A stretch of 64,000 bases of DNA from Nematostella vectensis (GCF_932526225.1 NC_064039.1:16298639-16362638), one strand, 5' to 3'; numbered from the stretch's first letter, positions 49,905 to 63,128 are shown. Numbers and translations are program-made. Notes: a model not told the origin generated them from the letters alone.

Positions 49905-52900
49905 ATGATATAGGTGTTACATATCCTGTTGATTTTTGTTACAAATCCGGTTGTTGTTACATATCTGGTTTATTGTTGTTACAAATCCGGTTGTTGTTAC
50001 ATATCACGTTGATTGTTGTTACAAATCCGGTTGTTGTTACATATCTGGTTGATTGTTGTTACAAATCCGGTTGTTGTTACATATCACGTCAATTGTTGTT
50101 ACAAATCCGGTTGTTGTTACATATCACGTTGATTGTTGTTACAAATCCGGTTGTTGTTACATATCACGTTGATTGTTGTTACAAATCCGGTTGTTGTTAC
50201 ATATCACGTTGATTGTTGTTACAAATCCGGTTGTTGTTACATATCACGTTGATTGTTGTTACAAATCCGGTTGTTGTTACATATCACGTTGATTGTTGTT
50301 ACAAATCCGGTTGTTGTTACATATCACGTTGATTGTTGTTACAAATCCGGTTGTTGTTACATATCACGTTGATTGTTGTTACAAATCCGGTTGTTGTTAC
50401 ATATCACGTTGATTGTTGTTACAAATCCGGTTGTTATTACATATCACGTTGATTTTTGTTACAAATCCGGTTGTTGTTACATATCACGTTGATTGTTGTT
50501 ACAAATCCGGTTGTTGTTACATATCACGTTGATTGTTGTTACAAATCCGGTTGTTGTTACATATCTGGTTGATTGTTGTTACAAATCCGGTTGTTGTTAC
50601 ATATCACGTTGATTGTTGTTACAAATCCGGTTGTTGTTACATATCACGTTGATTGTTGTTACAAATCCGGTTGTTGTTACATATCACGTTGATTGTTGTT
50701 ACAAATCCGGTTGTTGTTACATATCACGTTGATTGTTGTTACAAATCCGGTTGTTGTTACATATCACGTTGATTGTTGTTACAAATCCGGTTGTTGTTAC
50801 ATATCACGTTGATTGTTGTTACACATCCGGTTGTTGTTACATATCACGTTGTTGTTACAAATCCGGTTGTTGTTACATATCACGTTGATTGTTGTCACAA
50901 ATCCGGTTGTTGTTACATATCACGTTGATTGTTGTTACAAATCCGGTTGTTGTTACATATCACGTTGATTGTTGTTACAAATCCGGTTGTTGTTACATAT
51001 CACGTTGATTGTTGTTACAAATCCGGTTGTTGTTACATATCACGTTGATTGTTGTTACAAATCCGGTTGTTGTTACATATCACGTTGATTGTTGTTACAA
51101 ATCCGGTTGTTGTTACATATCACGTTGATTGTTGTTACAAATCCGGTTGTTGTTACATATCACGTTGATTGTTGTTACAAATCCGGTTGTTGTTACATAT
51201 CACGTTGATTGTTGTTACAAATCCGGTTGTTGTTACATATCACGTTGATTGTTGTTACAAATCCGGTTGTTGTTACATATCACGTTGATTGTTGTTACAA
51301 ATCCGGTTGTTGTTACATATCACGTTGATTGTTGTTACAAATCCGGTTGTTGTTACATATCACGTTGATTGTTGTTACACATCCGGTTGTTGTTACATAT
51401 CACGTTGTTGTTACAAATCCGGTTGTTGTTACATATCACGTTGATTGTTGTTACAAATCCGGTTGTTGTTACATATCACGTTGATTGTTGTTACAAATCC
51501 GGTTGTTGTTACATATCACGTTGATTGTTGTTACAAATCCGGTTGTTGTTACATATCACGTTGATTGTTGTTACAAATCCGGTTGTTGTTACATATCACG
51601 TTGATTGTTGTTACAAATCCGGTTGTTGTTACATATCACGTTGATTGTTGTTACAAATCCGGTTGTTGTTACATATCACGTTGATTGTTGTTACAAATCC
51701 GGTTGTTGTTACATATCACGTTGATTGTTGTTACACATCCGGTTGTTGTTACATATCACGTTGTTGTTACAAATCCGGTTGTTGTTACATATCACGTTGA
51801 TTGTTGTCACAAATCCGGTTGTTGTTACATATCACGTTGATTGTTGTTACAAATCCGGTTGTTGTTACATATCACGTTGATTGTTGTTACAAATCCGGTT
51901 GTTGTTACATATCACGTTGATTGTTGTTACAAATCCGGTTGTTGTTACATATCACGTTGATTGTTGTTACAAATCCGGTTGTTGTTACATATCACGTTGA
52001 TTGTTGTTACAAATCCGGTTGTTGTTACATATCACGTTGATTGTTGTTACAAATCCGGTTGTTGTTACATATCACGTTGATTGTTGTTACAAATCCGGTT
52101 GTTGTTACATATCACGTTGATTGTTGTTACAAATCCGGTTGTTGTTACATATCACGTTGATTTTTGTTACAAATCCGGTTGTTGTTACATATCACGTTGA
52201 TTGTTGTTACAAATCCGGTTGTTGTTACATATCACGTTGATTGTTGTTACAAATCCGGTTGTTGTTACATATCTGGTTGATTGTTGTTACAAATCCGGTT
52301 GTTGTTACATATCACGTTGATTGTTGTTACAAATCCGGTTGTTGTTACATATCACGTTGATTGTTGTTACAAATCCGGTTGTTGTTACATATCACGTTGA
52401 TTGTTGTTACAAATCCGGTTGTTGTTACATATCACGTTGATTGTTGTTACAAATCCGGTTGTTGTTACATATCACGTTGATTGTTGTTACAAATCCGGTT
52501 GTTGTTACATATCACGTTGATTGTTGTTACACATCCGGTTGTTGTTACATATCACGTTGTTGTTACAAATCCGGTTGTTGTTGCATATCACGTTGATTGT
52601 TGTTACAAATCCGGTTGTTGTTACATATCACGTTGATTGTTGTTACAAATCCGGTTGTTGTTACATATCACGTTGATTGTTGTTACAAATCCGGTTGTTG
52701 TTACATATCACGTTGATTGTTGTTACAAATCCGGTTGTTGTTACATATCACGTTGATTGTTGTTACAAATCCGGTTGTTGTTACATATCACGTTGATTGT
52801 TGTTACAAATCCGGTTGTTGTTACATATCACGTTGATTGTTGTTACAAATCCGGTTGTTGTTACATATCACGTTGATTGTTGTTACAAATCCGGTTGTTG

Positions 52901-53085
52901 TTACATATCACGTTGATTGTTGTTACAAATCCGGTTGTTGTTACATATCACGTTGATTGTTGTTACAAATCCGGTTGTTGTTACATATCACGTTGATTGT
53001 TGTTACAAATCCGGTTGTTGTTACATATCACGTTGATTGTTGTTACAAATCCGGTTGTTGTTACATATCACGTTGATTTTTACAT
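49905..53085. repeat. 40-bp minisatellite (about 80 copies) with higher-order blocks
   Basis: Units ATATCACGTTGATTGTTGTT plus ACAAATCCGGTTGTTGTTAC. Each unit is itself two related halves starting GTTGTTACA. Variant ACACATCCGG followed by a shortened unit recurs near 50820, 51378, 51733 and 52530, and GTCACAAATCC near 50895 and 51806, so segments have been duplicated in blocks. No adjacent exon has been identified. Confidence 0.95.
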
Positions 53086-54118
53086 ATCCGGGTGATACAT
53101 AAGCAACCACACCTGTCGTTTTGGTCTTTTCTGTAATCATGAACGTATTTTTGATAATAGGAGATACTTTGCGCTGATTTATTTGCATTTTTGTCACACA
53201 TTTCTTCCGTAATAACGGCATTTCCATACAGAAAGAGTTGTCTTTACATTGAAAGAGTCATAAGGATTTCTGTCAATCTCCATTTTGTTATCCTAATACG
53301 AAATTCACGAGATCTCTTTCTACATATTTTGTAAAATTCCCCATGTTGTTTTCGTTTTTCGTGGTCTTCTTTTTGTCAATTGTTTGCTTTGCGTATTGTT
53401 TTACTGTCCTTTGTTCTTTGCGTTCCATCGTACTTAGCTCATTAGTCCTTTCTATTGGTTGTTACCTAGTATTGGGTTTTATGTAAATGTCGTCAGTTTT
53501 GGCCAGCGCTCAGAGGAGTACGCTACCATTAAGGTAATATTGGTTTCATTTTTCTTGTAATCTCCCTTCTCTCGATCTCTTCACGTTGTTGTTACATATC
53601 ACGTTGATTTTTACATATCCGGGTGATACATAAGCAACCACACCTGTCGTTTTGGTCTTTTCTGTAATCATGAACGTATTTTTGATAATAGGAGATACTT
53701 TGCGCTGATTTATTTGCATTTTTGTCACACATTTCTTCCGTAATAACGGCATTTCCATACAGAAAGAGTTGTCTTTACATTGAAAGAGTCATAAGGATTT
53801 CTGTCAATCTCCATTTTGTTATCCTAATACGAAATTCACGAGATCTCTTTCTACATATTTTGTAAAATTCCCCATGTTGTTTTCGTTTTTCGTGGTCTTC
53901 TTTTTGTCAATTGTTTGCTTTGCGTATTGTTTTACTGTCCTTTGTTCTTTGCGTTCCATCGTACTTAGCTCATTAGTCCTTTCTATTGGTTGTTACCTAG
54001 TATTGGGTTTTATGTAAATGTCGTCAGTTTTGGCCAGCGCTCAGAGGAGTACGCTACCGTTAAGGTAATATTGGTTTCATTTTTCTTGTAATCTCCCTTC
54101 TCTCGATCTCTTCACGTT
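53057..54118. repeat. 531-bp tandem duplication, nearly identical copies
   Basis: CGTTGATTTTTACATATCCG occurs at 53071 and 53602. The first copy ends by re-entering 40-bp-array sequence and the second copy starts there. I noticed only one or two substitutions (for example CTACCATT against CTACCGTT), so it is recent. No ORF of note. Confidence 0.92.
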
Positions 54119-54175
54119 TTAGTCAAACTGGTTTGGTTTGTTTCAGTACCGTTAGTTGTAAATAAACGCGTCACT

Positions 54176-54540
54176 TATGCTAGCTACAGTTCGTACCAGG
54201 AAAGGGCGAAAGAAGCTATAGAGAACTGTGTGATTCTCCCAGAGGAACAAGTCTATAAAGCTGCAAAAAAGATTTTAGAAGAAAACTTTGATCTATGTAA
54301 TGTGATCAAAAGATCGTTAATCAACCAAGTCGTCAAAGGGTCGTCAAAAAGCTCAAATGATCTGCGCAAAAGATTGTCATGCGCCTTCCAGTACACATGC
54401 AAGCCAAGTGGGCGGTAGAATCTGGGAAGTTCATCGAGGTGAGGTTAGATCCAACATTTAATACCCGAACGGACTTTACTGATAGAAGAGCACTAGTGGC
54501 TAATACCGAATTTGGTACAATCTATATTTTCCGAATGTAA
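54176..54540 (+). pseudogene. Fragment of a BEL/Pao-type LTR-retrotransposon gag region, frameshifted
   Basis: One frame (from about 54182) carries YQERAKEAIENCVILPEEQ and continues to a stop at 54416-54418. A second frame, overlapping from about 54380, carries MQAKWAVESGKF and RRALVANTEFG. Both blocks are of the kind seen in the gag-like part of BEL/Pao elements, but they are in different frames, so at least one frameshift separates them. No protease, RT or LTR was found nearby. The family call rests on memory of these motifs. Confidence 0.55.
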
Positions 54541-54657
54541 TTGACACATTTGCGTATCTGATCAATGTTTTCTGTATGTAATCGATATCCCATGATGTAG
54601 TTTTAACATCTAGTTACGTTGTTAGTAATGGCTTTTGCTATTTTGTATCTTGCACAG

Positions 54658-54734
54658 CGGAATGTGAAGGAAATGTACCTCGGCTGGTTCCGGAAATCTC
54701 ACCCGCTGTTCACTTCAAAATCTGATACCAACAG
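54658..54734 (+). CDS. Candidate internal exon, family unknown
   Basis: TTGCACAG acceptor, 77 nt open (25 codons, containing MYLGWFRKSHPLF), AG/GTGAGG donor in phase 2. The phase matches the candidate exon at 60852-60938, so the two could be joined. I do not recognise the protein. Confidence 0.35.
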
Positions 54735-55019
54735 GTGAGGAAAAAATTCCATAGCCGTAGTATCTAGTCAGTAATTAAGCTAATATATAGATTTAGGCAC
54801 TGCCTAAAAGCGGAGCCAGCATTGAACACCTTTTGTATTGACTGATCGAAGTATTTTGGGGGGATCTAGGATCCTGCTCTTTACTGAGATTTATTGGACC
54901 AACCAAATGGATGCAGGCCCTATTCAATAATTTAAATTATGCAGTACATCAAAGTTAACAAACACAATTCCTGGTGTAAATATGGCTGTCAAAGTTGTCA
55001 AAAGTCTAATGGTAAATTC

Positions 55020-56210
55020 TTATTTCCCCACCATAGAAGTTCCATTAGGAATATTCTTATAATCAAACCAATACTCCGACAAGCTTTGCCCTTGTGCAGA
55101 ATATGTCATGGATGTAACAGCATTTCAAAGATTCCAGATAATATATTTAGACTGTTTAAATGCCATACTGTAATTTGAAGGTATCAATTTAGTGGTGATT
55201 CTCTCCTTTATTGGACTGAATATTCAGAAAAATTTCTGGAAATTAAAATCCACAAATGTATCTCCTTCAATGCATTACATATTGGTGCACCCACCCTTTA
55301 CCATATAGTGGCCTTGTTGTTGGTGACCTACTCCAAAATGAATGCAATAGAGAAAAAACCGATTGATTTTGGAAGCAAACCCTAAAAAAATACATCTAAG
55401 ACATCACTGACAGTGCTAAAATGCTAACTTCTAATTTCAAACCAAACTCTTTCATTGATCTATATTTGGGGTAGAGAGGAAACAGCAAAGAATATCAATT
55501 GACTAAAAAAATAGTCGACGGGAGAGGAGAAATAAAGGAAACCGACTCAACTTGAAAGGTTTGATGAAAAAAATATGAGAATAATGAAAATAATTATTGA
55601 CATTTCCCCTTTTCCATTATCTTAACCCTTCCACAACCACAGGCCTCTAAAGAGGCCAAGCCTATGCTATCCAAGCTATGTGAACATAGCATTCAAATTC
55701 TATTATTGAAAAAGAACATGGTTGTTGCTTAGTGTTATATAGTATAAGTATCTTGTCCTAAAAAAACCCTTCCCCTCATAAAAGTCCCATTAATGTACAT
55801 TTGTAAAGCTACATTCCAACAAGCTTTGTCCTTAAGAACAAGTAATGGATTAAACAAGATTCCAAAGATATTATATAGTGTCAGACACAGTTTTAGATGA
55901 GATGCAATACTGAAGTTTCCATGTGGTGATTTCCCATCCTCATGGGAATTAATATCTACAAATATACATCCAGTAAAGCATTATATTTTGGTGTTTTTAT
56001 AAACCCTGGATCCATCCATTCCAGTAAAATAAAACTAAACTTCTAAAATAAATGTAATGGGAAAGAGACTGACTTGGAAAGGAAATCCTAAAAAAGATAT
56101 AAGTGAAAGTACTAAATGAAAATTTCTAATTTAAAAATCAAATTTGTTCATTTATTTATTTTTTGTGTAGAGGGGAAATAGCAAATAGCATCAATTGCAT
56201 AAAAATAGGA
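55020..56210. repeat. Diverged direct duplication, spacing about 750 bp
   Basis: Sequence around 55030-55290 (CAAGCTTTGCCCTTGTGCAG, GATTCCAGATAATATATTTA) recurs in diverged form around 55780-56000 (CAAGCTTTGTCCTTAAGAAC, GATTCCAAAGATATTATATA). Both are non-coding as read. Confidence 0.6.
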
Positions 56211-57515
56211 GAAGTAAAAGGAAGAAATATGACTCTTTTTTAAATGTTTGAAAAGAAAATATAACAATAATAATTATATGATAATTATATTCAGTACTTT
56301 CCTAAAAAATATCCCCTTTCCCATTATCTTTAGGTTGATAAAAAACTGTTTTCTTTACAGATTTATTATTTAAAAAGCAAAAGTTTGTTTTTAGTTTTAT
56401 ATTATATAAGTATCTTGTTCTAAAAAAAACATATTGAGTGTGTACTGCTGAATCACATAGTAATGAACTAGTCATTTGAGCCCCCTCCCTCATGGTCCAG
56501 CAGAAGCCAGGGGTTAATGTGGGGTTTTAGGCCACTTTTTAACCAGAATATGTCAAGAGGGGTGGTGGTACTGGCTGTTTTTTTACTCTTAACTTGGAAA
56601 AATGCTTTGAAAAAAGTCTAATCCCCCACCCTTTCCTGGAACCATGGATGTGGGGTACCAAATGACTAGTGAATAAGAACTCCCTACTATTCTCTTCAAG
56701 ACATGGTTTTTAATTCCCATGTCTTCCAGTCTTTAGCATTCATCTTGGCCCTCAGGTAGTTCCTGGTTCATGAAAGAGTGAAAACAATTATTTATTATAT
56801 TTTTCAAAACAATCTTTTGATCAAGCCATTTATAATCTAACTAATTTTCCACAACTATTAGAAAAAAATAAACACATGAGATGCAAGATGCAGACAATAA
56901 CAACAATACATATTGACGATAGGGGTTGATCTTTTTTTATCCTCGGTAAGGAAAATTTCTCTTGTAAGTTGAATAAGTTGCTGTATCTTCTAAGGATAAA
57001 ATGATGGTTGAAGGCTTTCATAGAAAGTGCTCAATACTCGAAAGTAGAGCGGTGTATAGTGTTGGTTTGAGAAAAATACAAACTACATAGGTTTCCCTAC
57101 AGGTCTGTTTCGTGGTTGCCCACTCATCAGGGGATTCTTCTAAGGATATGTATCTTCTTAGGACTAAGAGCACAGGATATAAATACAAGAACGGTATTCT
57201 TTTTAGCAGTATTTGACAAATGCAACACGATATTGGTTAGCCTTTATGAAATATCTCAAAACAATCAATCTGCCCTGAAGAAGTCTTATTAAAGTCGAAA
57301 ATTTGGCAGAGTCGAATCCCAGTTTTTGGTGTATTGTATTTTATTCAACACATCCAAGAATATAGATAAAAACGAAGAATGCCAAAACAAAAGCTGTTAT
57401 GCTCAAATAATTTGATTACTAAATAAGTACTCGCATTCTTAAAGCAAACAAAAAGGGCAACAAAAGCCCAATAACTGTCATATCCTCAATAGACAATACA
57501 AATCGTCGTCCGAAA
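56211..57515. other. No supported gene
   Basis: AT-rich sequence without recognisable exons. Short ORFs (56302-56493, 56830-57021, minus) show no domain. Confidence 0.4.
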
Positions 57516-58310
57516 CTCACCTTGCATTGTTTTTTTGATCGCTTTCTTGTGGTTGTGCTCGCTCTGTTACTTGCTTAAATTTACTAGCTAAAACCAGATA
57601 AATCTTGGCGTGAATGAATGTCAGTAGATCTCCTCTAGTTGACTTTATCCTTAAGTCACACAATTTGAGGCAAAATAAATAATCATCGCATAATCGACAA
57701 GAACCTTTCCTCTTGCTCCGTGCTTGTATTCAGTCGCCATTTCGGGGCCGAGTGGGGCCTGGGAGTCGCGCGGCTGACTGACTGACTGGCTAGCGAGTGA
57801 CACCACAGGGTACCCGCGCGGTGACCACAAAAACCAAGTCGCATACCTATACCATATTTTCTATGCCTATGGAGCTACGCGCGCGGCATGCTATAATGAA
57901 GTTAAACTATTTTCAGAGTGATCTCATAAGAACAGTTAAGCTGATCTAGATGATTTTCTTTACGGAACAATGTCTTCATGCTTGTTTTTACGCCATGTTG
58001 CTGTCATTCTTCTCATTGATAGCAGAAAATCCGGAAAATGTTCAGCGAATCGGTAGCAGATTGCCTTTTGAATCCTTCCAAGGCGTTTCTTAGTTAAATC
58101 ACATAGGAAATATTAGTTCTTTATGTTTTAATTTGCTTTTTATCGGCATAAAAATAGCCAAATTCCGGCCAACAATCGTGAAATCCGCCATGCTCGAATT
58201 CGCGCTTTGACAACTGCGCATGCGTGACATTTTTTTTTATCCTCTCACATACGGCAACTTTAAAATAAAATAGCTCTTCGGTGGAATACGATATGGATAA
58301 AGTAAGATAT
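57516..58310. promoter_or_regulatory. Possible divergent promoter with two candidate first exons
   Basis: GC-rich island. On the minus strand an ATG at 57527 is followed by CAA and G then GTGAGT (donor at 57520). On the plus strand an ATG at 58293 is followed by GATAAA then GTAAGA (donor at 58302). TGCGCATGCGT at 58215-58225 is an NRF1-like palindrome. I could not follow either candidate gene into a recognisable second exon with confidence. Confidence 0.35.
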
Positions 58311-58343
58311 CCTTTTGAAGATGAGCATGTGCTGATGGAAATT

Positions 58344-58517
58344 AGACTTTACTTTAATCAAGGCGCGCGGTTATTGTACTTACATTTTCGCTAAAGACAG
58401 GGTTCTGCGTATTTCGGCCCCTAACCCCCGAAATAAGACTTTACTTTAATCAAGGCGCGCGGTTATTGTACTTACATTTTCGCTAAAGACAGGGTTCTGC
58501 GTATTTCGGCCCCTAAC
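58344..58517. repeat. 92-bp tandem duplication (2 copies, essentially exact)
   Basis: AGACTTTACTTTAATCAAGG starts at 58344 and 58436. On the minus strand each copy contains AGCGAAAAT then GTAAGTAC, a strong donor-like sequence. The second copy ends at the MITE insertion. Confidence 0.9.
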
Positions 58518-58744
58518 CACAGGTAACCCAAGCACTCGGTTTGTATTCTAGTACGCAAGAGAATTTGTATAGTGGTAAAAAAAAAAAAAATTAAAAAAAA
58601 TAGACATCATATTCTTTTCTCTTTGTGATTTCCCCTAAGTATTATGGGCCCATTTTACTCACTCGTTTCCCTTTCAGCACCCGTCTGGTATATACAAATT
58701 CTCTTGCGTACTAGAATACAAACCGAATGCTTGGGTTACCTGTG
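58518..58744. mobile_element. MITE of 227 bp with terminal inverted repeats of about 53 bp and 7-bp target-site duplication
   Basis: Termini CACAGGTAACCCAAGCA and TGCTTGGGTTACCTGTG are inverted. CCCTAAC flanks both ends (58511-58517 and 58745-58751). No coding capacity. A 7-8-bp duplication would suit a hAT-like parent, but the terminus is not classical hAT. Confidence 0.85.
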
Positions 58745-58751
58745 CCCTAAC

Positions 58752-60851
58752 TAAAAACAAATCCCTTTAGAAAAACATAGGTACGCAGTGCGTGCGTGAA
58801 GCTATTTGCAATATTACTTCAGTTGCTTATTGCTTGTTTGAGCCATACAGAAAAAAAATGTGTTATGAGATGTGTTGTTATTTTCACAACCATGCATGCA
58901 AACTATTTCTAACAAATATCCTCAAAATGACCACATAGTTTTTTTAATTAAAACTGTAGATCTTTTTTGTTTTCTTAATAATTACAGTAGAAAATAGCGA
59001 ATGTTTTTTGATAATTTTTTTTACGTGATCTGTAATTTTCCCTTGGTTTTATTTAAAAGTGTCACATCCACTATCCATTTGAGTCGCTCGAGCAGGTGTG
59101 ATGCTGAATGGTTTCTAAAATTGACCCTTTAGAGGAACCTGACAATTGTGTCCTTAAACCAGTTCACTAGCAAGTTCTCTTCACACCTTCCAGGATCTTT
59201 TCCTCCCTCCCCTCCCCTTCGGCAGGGGGTGGGGCACAGGGGGCTTGTGCCGCCCTATAATTTTGAAAGTCACTTTAAATTCATGTTGCATTATACCACA
59301 GCTTACATATCATGTTGCATGCCTCTGTGAAAACAAGTTTCGCTTATGTTTCAAGCTTTGGCCCTTTCCTCCACCAGGTCTACACAGACCACCTGGATTT
59401 CTACAGTTTTTAGTCTGTAGTCTGTCTAGTTACACCAATAACAAACTAAAATGGCTGGCTGATAATGTTTTATTGGTTGATCTTTATAAGTACAGGGGAG
59501 TATACCTAGACTGCCTTTTTACTAAGATTTCTGAAATTAGATAGAGAGATCCACGTTTTAAGGAAGCTGGTATTGATTAGTAGATTGAAACATATGCTCA
59601 TTTTGAGAAATAAAAAATAATGAATAAATGACAAAATCATATCATATGTACTTAACCATATCAGTATAAATCAAACTAAAAGGACAAAACTATTATTTTA
59701 AAAACCTTTGAAGTTCCTTTTTGAGAGAAGCAACCATAATATTCCTATTATCTAACAGAAGTGTTTAGCCTGCACACAGATAAAATATGGCGATGTTACT
59801 CACAGAGTAATGTCAGTCTTAAGAGGATCAATACATACTTCGGTCGAGTCTCTTAACTTCGTATAGGAGTTCTAGAATCAAGTCAAATTGTTTCCAGGGA
59901 AGTTTGCTGGATTCAGTCGGTAGTGGCGTTATACGCTCAAATTTGGGAATGGGAGTGATAATAACGGCCCTTCATTGTCAGATTCCATGCCTCATTTCAC
60001 CAATCTGTCGGCCATGTTAGATTCGGTAAATACTCTAGTGTCAGTCTACCTTGGAAATGGGGACCCCTGGGGACGAGGTTGGGTTTGCAGTTGTAGCATG
60101 GATATAGAAAAGTCTCGATCGAGCATGAAAAGTTCGTGTTATACCGGGGCACGAGTTTGATTTTTTCATGAGCTTCGTTCAGGGGAGGGGTGGTACCGAG
60201 TACATTTAGGGTCCAAAGGTCACTTGGGAAGCAAAGCCAGCCAGCTAGCCACGATTCACGACGACTTAGAAGCTATTTAGAGCATGGGCAAATAGCTTCA
60301 AAAAGTATATGCTTAATATTACGAATCTAAGTATGTGCAGGTTTTTGTTATTACCAAAAATTTGTTTCGCGCATTATATTTTATTACACGGTTGTGAAGG
60401 TGAAACGTTACCTTAACAGGCTGACCTTCTTTAAAATGCGTTAAGACTGAACGAAAATGTATGAAATCTTCCTTTATCAGGAGTTTCAAGACTGTTCTTG
60501 ATTAAAAGAATGTCAGTTTATCAGGACATTGGAGACTGGCCTTGATAACGAGGTGTTCTTATTAGCAGAAATCCTTCTTTTATCAGGACTTTGGAGACTG
60601 TCCTTGATAACGGGGTGCTCTTATTAGCAGAAATCCTACTTTTATCAGGACTTTGGAGACTGGCCTTGATAACGAGGTGTTCTTATTAGCAGATATCCTT
60701 CTTTTATCAGGACTTTGGAGACTTTGTCCTTGATAAATTGATGTCATATGAGTGGGGATCTTCGGCTTTTGTCATTATCTTCAAATGTAAAAAGTAACAA
60801 ATGAGTGGTTGATTGACACTCTGTAACCGTTATCTTATTTTTCTCTTGCAG
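58752..60851. other. Non-coding as read; short tandem repeat near 60480-60740
   Basis: TATCAGGACTTTGGAGACTG with TCCTTGATAAC recurs about four times (60530-60740) at roughly 75-90-bp spacing. Otherwise AT-rich with no supported exon. Confidence 0.5.
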
Positions 60852-60938
60852 GGACTCGGATGGCGATATTGTTCACCCACTTCCACGAGTAAAGCGAATG
60901 TTGTATCAGAAACCATTTGTCTGCCGCATGTGGTACAG
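60852..60938 (+). CDS. Candidate internal exon, family unknown
   Basis: Good acceptor (TTTTTCTCTTGCAG), 87 nt open (28 codons, containing DIVHPLPRVKRMLY), donor AG/GTATGA, phase 2 at both ends. It fits after the exon at 54658-54734. No family recognised. Confidence 0.4.
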
Positions 60939-61921
60939 GTATGAACGCTCTGAAGATATAACTGCATTGTATGCCGCTTCTGCGTTTAGGAATTGATAGG
61001 ATCAAGCAACCTTTTTTAAACAAATATATTATTTTGTTAAATCTATCTGATAAATCCATTATTTACACTTCAAACAATCACCGGTATCAAGTGTTTTATT
61101 TCTGTGTTAATCTTTTTCTTTTTATTACCAAATGTGTAATGTATTCTTTGTTCCATTCTTGTTTCTTCCTTTTTCCTTCCATTCTTCTCAATGCTGGTCA
61201 GTGCATAAGCCATCTTTCTGCCTCCTAGCCGTTTTGTTTGGGCAATAAGATATTTAGCATAGATGTTTCTCCTTCCTAGCCCTCACGAGGCCAAACAACG
61301 AAATGCCAACCTGACGCATCGCCTTATTATGCAATCAAACAAGCATTGTATACATAAACATGCGTTTCTCAATGCTATCACAACTTCATTATGTGATGGA
61401 GAGTTTTTTTTATCCATAGATAGGTTTCTCGACTTGCTTTACTTTTTTTTCCGCTTGAACTAGTTTTTAAGAATATTGGAGACATCACCCACATCGCTTA
61501 CCATTGCTAGAAAGGCAATACTTACTCTGCTTAACTGCTTCTGGCCATTTTGACCAGGTACAAGCGTAATTAGCAAAGACCTTGCAATCATTCCCGACAA
61601 GATGTTTTTTTTTCTAGATCCACACGTTTAATTATCTCTTAGAGACGTGGAGGAAGGAGGTGGAGTAAAAGCTATCAACCATGCCCATCGACGATACCTA
61701 TGAAAGCTTAAGCTGAAACAGGGTCTCTCAGGGTATGGTAAAACACATTCCATTATCGTGACCCACTCATCTGGTGAAGGAGACCCTGTCTCCCTTTGTT
61801 TTCAGGAATGCTATTAGCTAGTGGAAGGTTTTGACCCCTTAAGAAAACTATAGTTTAGCTGTTTCATAGACAAAGTGACTCATTTCTGATGCGGCTAAAA
61901 CATGTCTCTATTTTTCTTTAG

Positions 61922-61982
61922 GGCCTTGAATGCAAGATGAGGAAGGCATACTTTCTACTGGCACAGAAAGACCATCCGGACG
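61922..61982 (+). CDS. Candidate J-domain exon (HPD motif), RME-8/DNAJC13-like
   Basis: Acceptor TTTTTCTTTAG, then 61 nt encoding KMRKAYFLLAQKDHPD, then donor G/GTAGGG. This is helix II plus the HPD motif of an Hsp40 J domain, closest in memory to DNAJC13 (RME-8), an endosomal co-chaperone. The usual Tyr before HPD is Asp here. The phase (0 in, 1 out) does not join to the exon at 60852-60938, so another exon is missing or this is a pseudo-exon. Confidence 0.4.
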
Positions 61983-62029
61983 GTAGGGTAATTAAATATC
62001 TGGTTACTATCTTGCCTACAGAGCCCTTT

Positions 62030-63128
62030 TGCTTTTACTAAAAGAGACTTTTGTCTTTTTTTGGTTAACAGAGCCTTTTGACTTTGGCTAACAGAGTTCT
62101 TTTACTTTGGCTATAAGAGCCCTTTCACTTTGACTTAAATAGCACTTTTCCGCTGTCTACAATAGCCTTCTTACTCCAACTAAAATATTAATTTTTTCGT
62201 ATTGACCATAAGAGCCCTTTTACTTTGACTATAACATCCCTTTCACTATGGCTATAAGAGCCTTTTAACTTTAGCTATAACAGCCTATTTTTACATTGAC
62301 TAAAGGAGTCTTCTTATTTGAGCTATAATAGATTTTTTACTTTAATAATAAGAGCCTTTTACCTTGACTATGGGCCCTTAGGGCCACTTTAACTTTAGAT
62401 ATAAAAGCCTTTTTAATTTTGCATAAGATCCATTTTTCTTTGGCTATAATAGCCTTTTTACATTGACTATAAGAGCCTTTTTAACTATAAAAGCCTATCT
62501 TTAATTTAAGAGCCCTTTTACTTTGGCTATAATGTCTCTATTACTTTAACTATAAGACCGTTTTTACTTTGGTTTCAGTGCCCTCTTACTTTTACTATAA
62601 AAGCTTCTTTACTTTAACAAAAAGAGCCACAACAAAAAGAGCTACAAGAATATTTTTACTTTTACCATAAGAGCCATTTTAATTTGGCTAAAAGAGCCTT
62701 TTTACTTTTGTTACCTAAGATCCCTTTTACTTTGATTAAAAGCCTATTTTCCTTTTTATTATAAGAAACCTTTTTAGCTTAACATTGGCTATAAGAACCC
62801 TTTTACTTTTCTACTAAACGAGCCCTTTTACTTTGGGTATAAGGACTTTTTTTTACTTTTTGACTATAACAATCTTTTTTTACTTTTTGAGTATAAGAGC
62901 CTTTTTATACTTTTTTATACTATAAGAGCCCTTTTTTACTATGAGAGCCAATTTTCGTTTTTTTATTTAAAGAGCCCATTTACTAACTGCCTATAAGAGC
63001 TCTTTTAATTTAACAATAACAGCCTTTTAACTTTTGTACTATAAGTTTTCTTTTATTTTAGCTATAAGATCCCCTTCACTTTAATATAAGAGCATTTATA
63101 CTTTTACTATAAGAACCATCTTACTTTA
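62030..63128. repeat. Degenerate minisatellite of about 25-30-bp units
   Basis: About 35 loose copies of AAGAGCCCTTTTACTTTGAC with CTATA. Strongly diverged, so probably older than the other arrays. Confidence 0.8.

Noticed and set aside
53057-54118. Pair of LTRs around a retroelement
   Set aside because: The two 531-bp copies are directly adjacent with no internal region, have no TG...CA ends and begin in array sequence.
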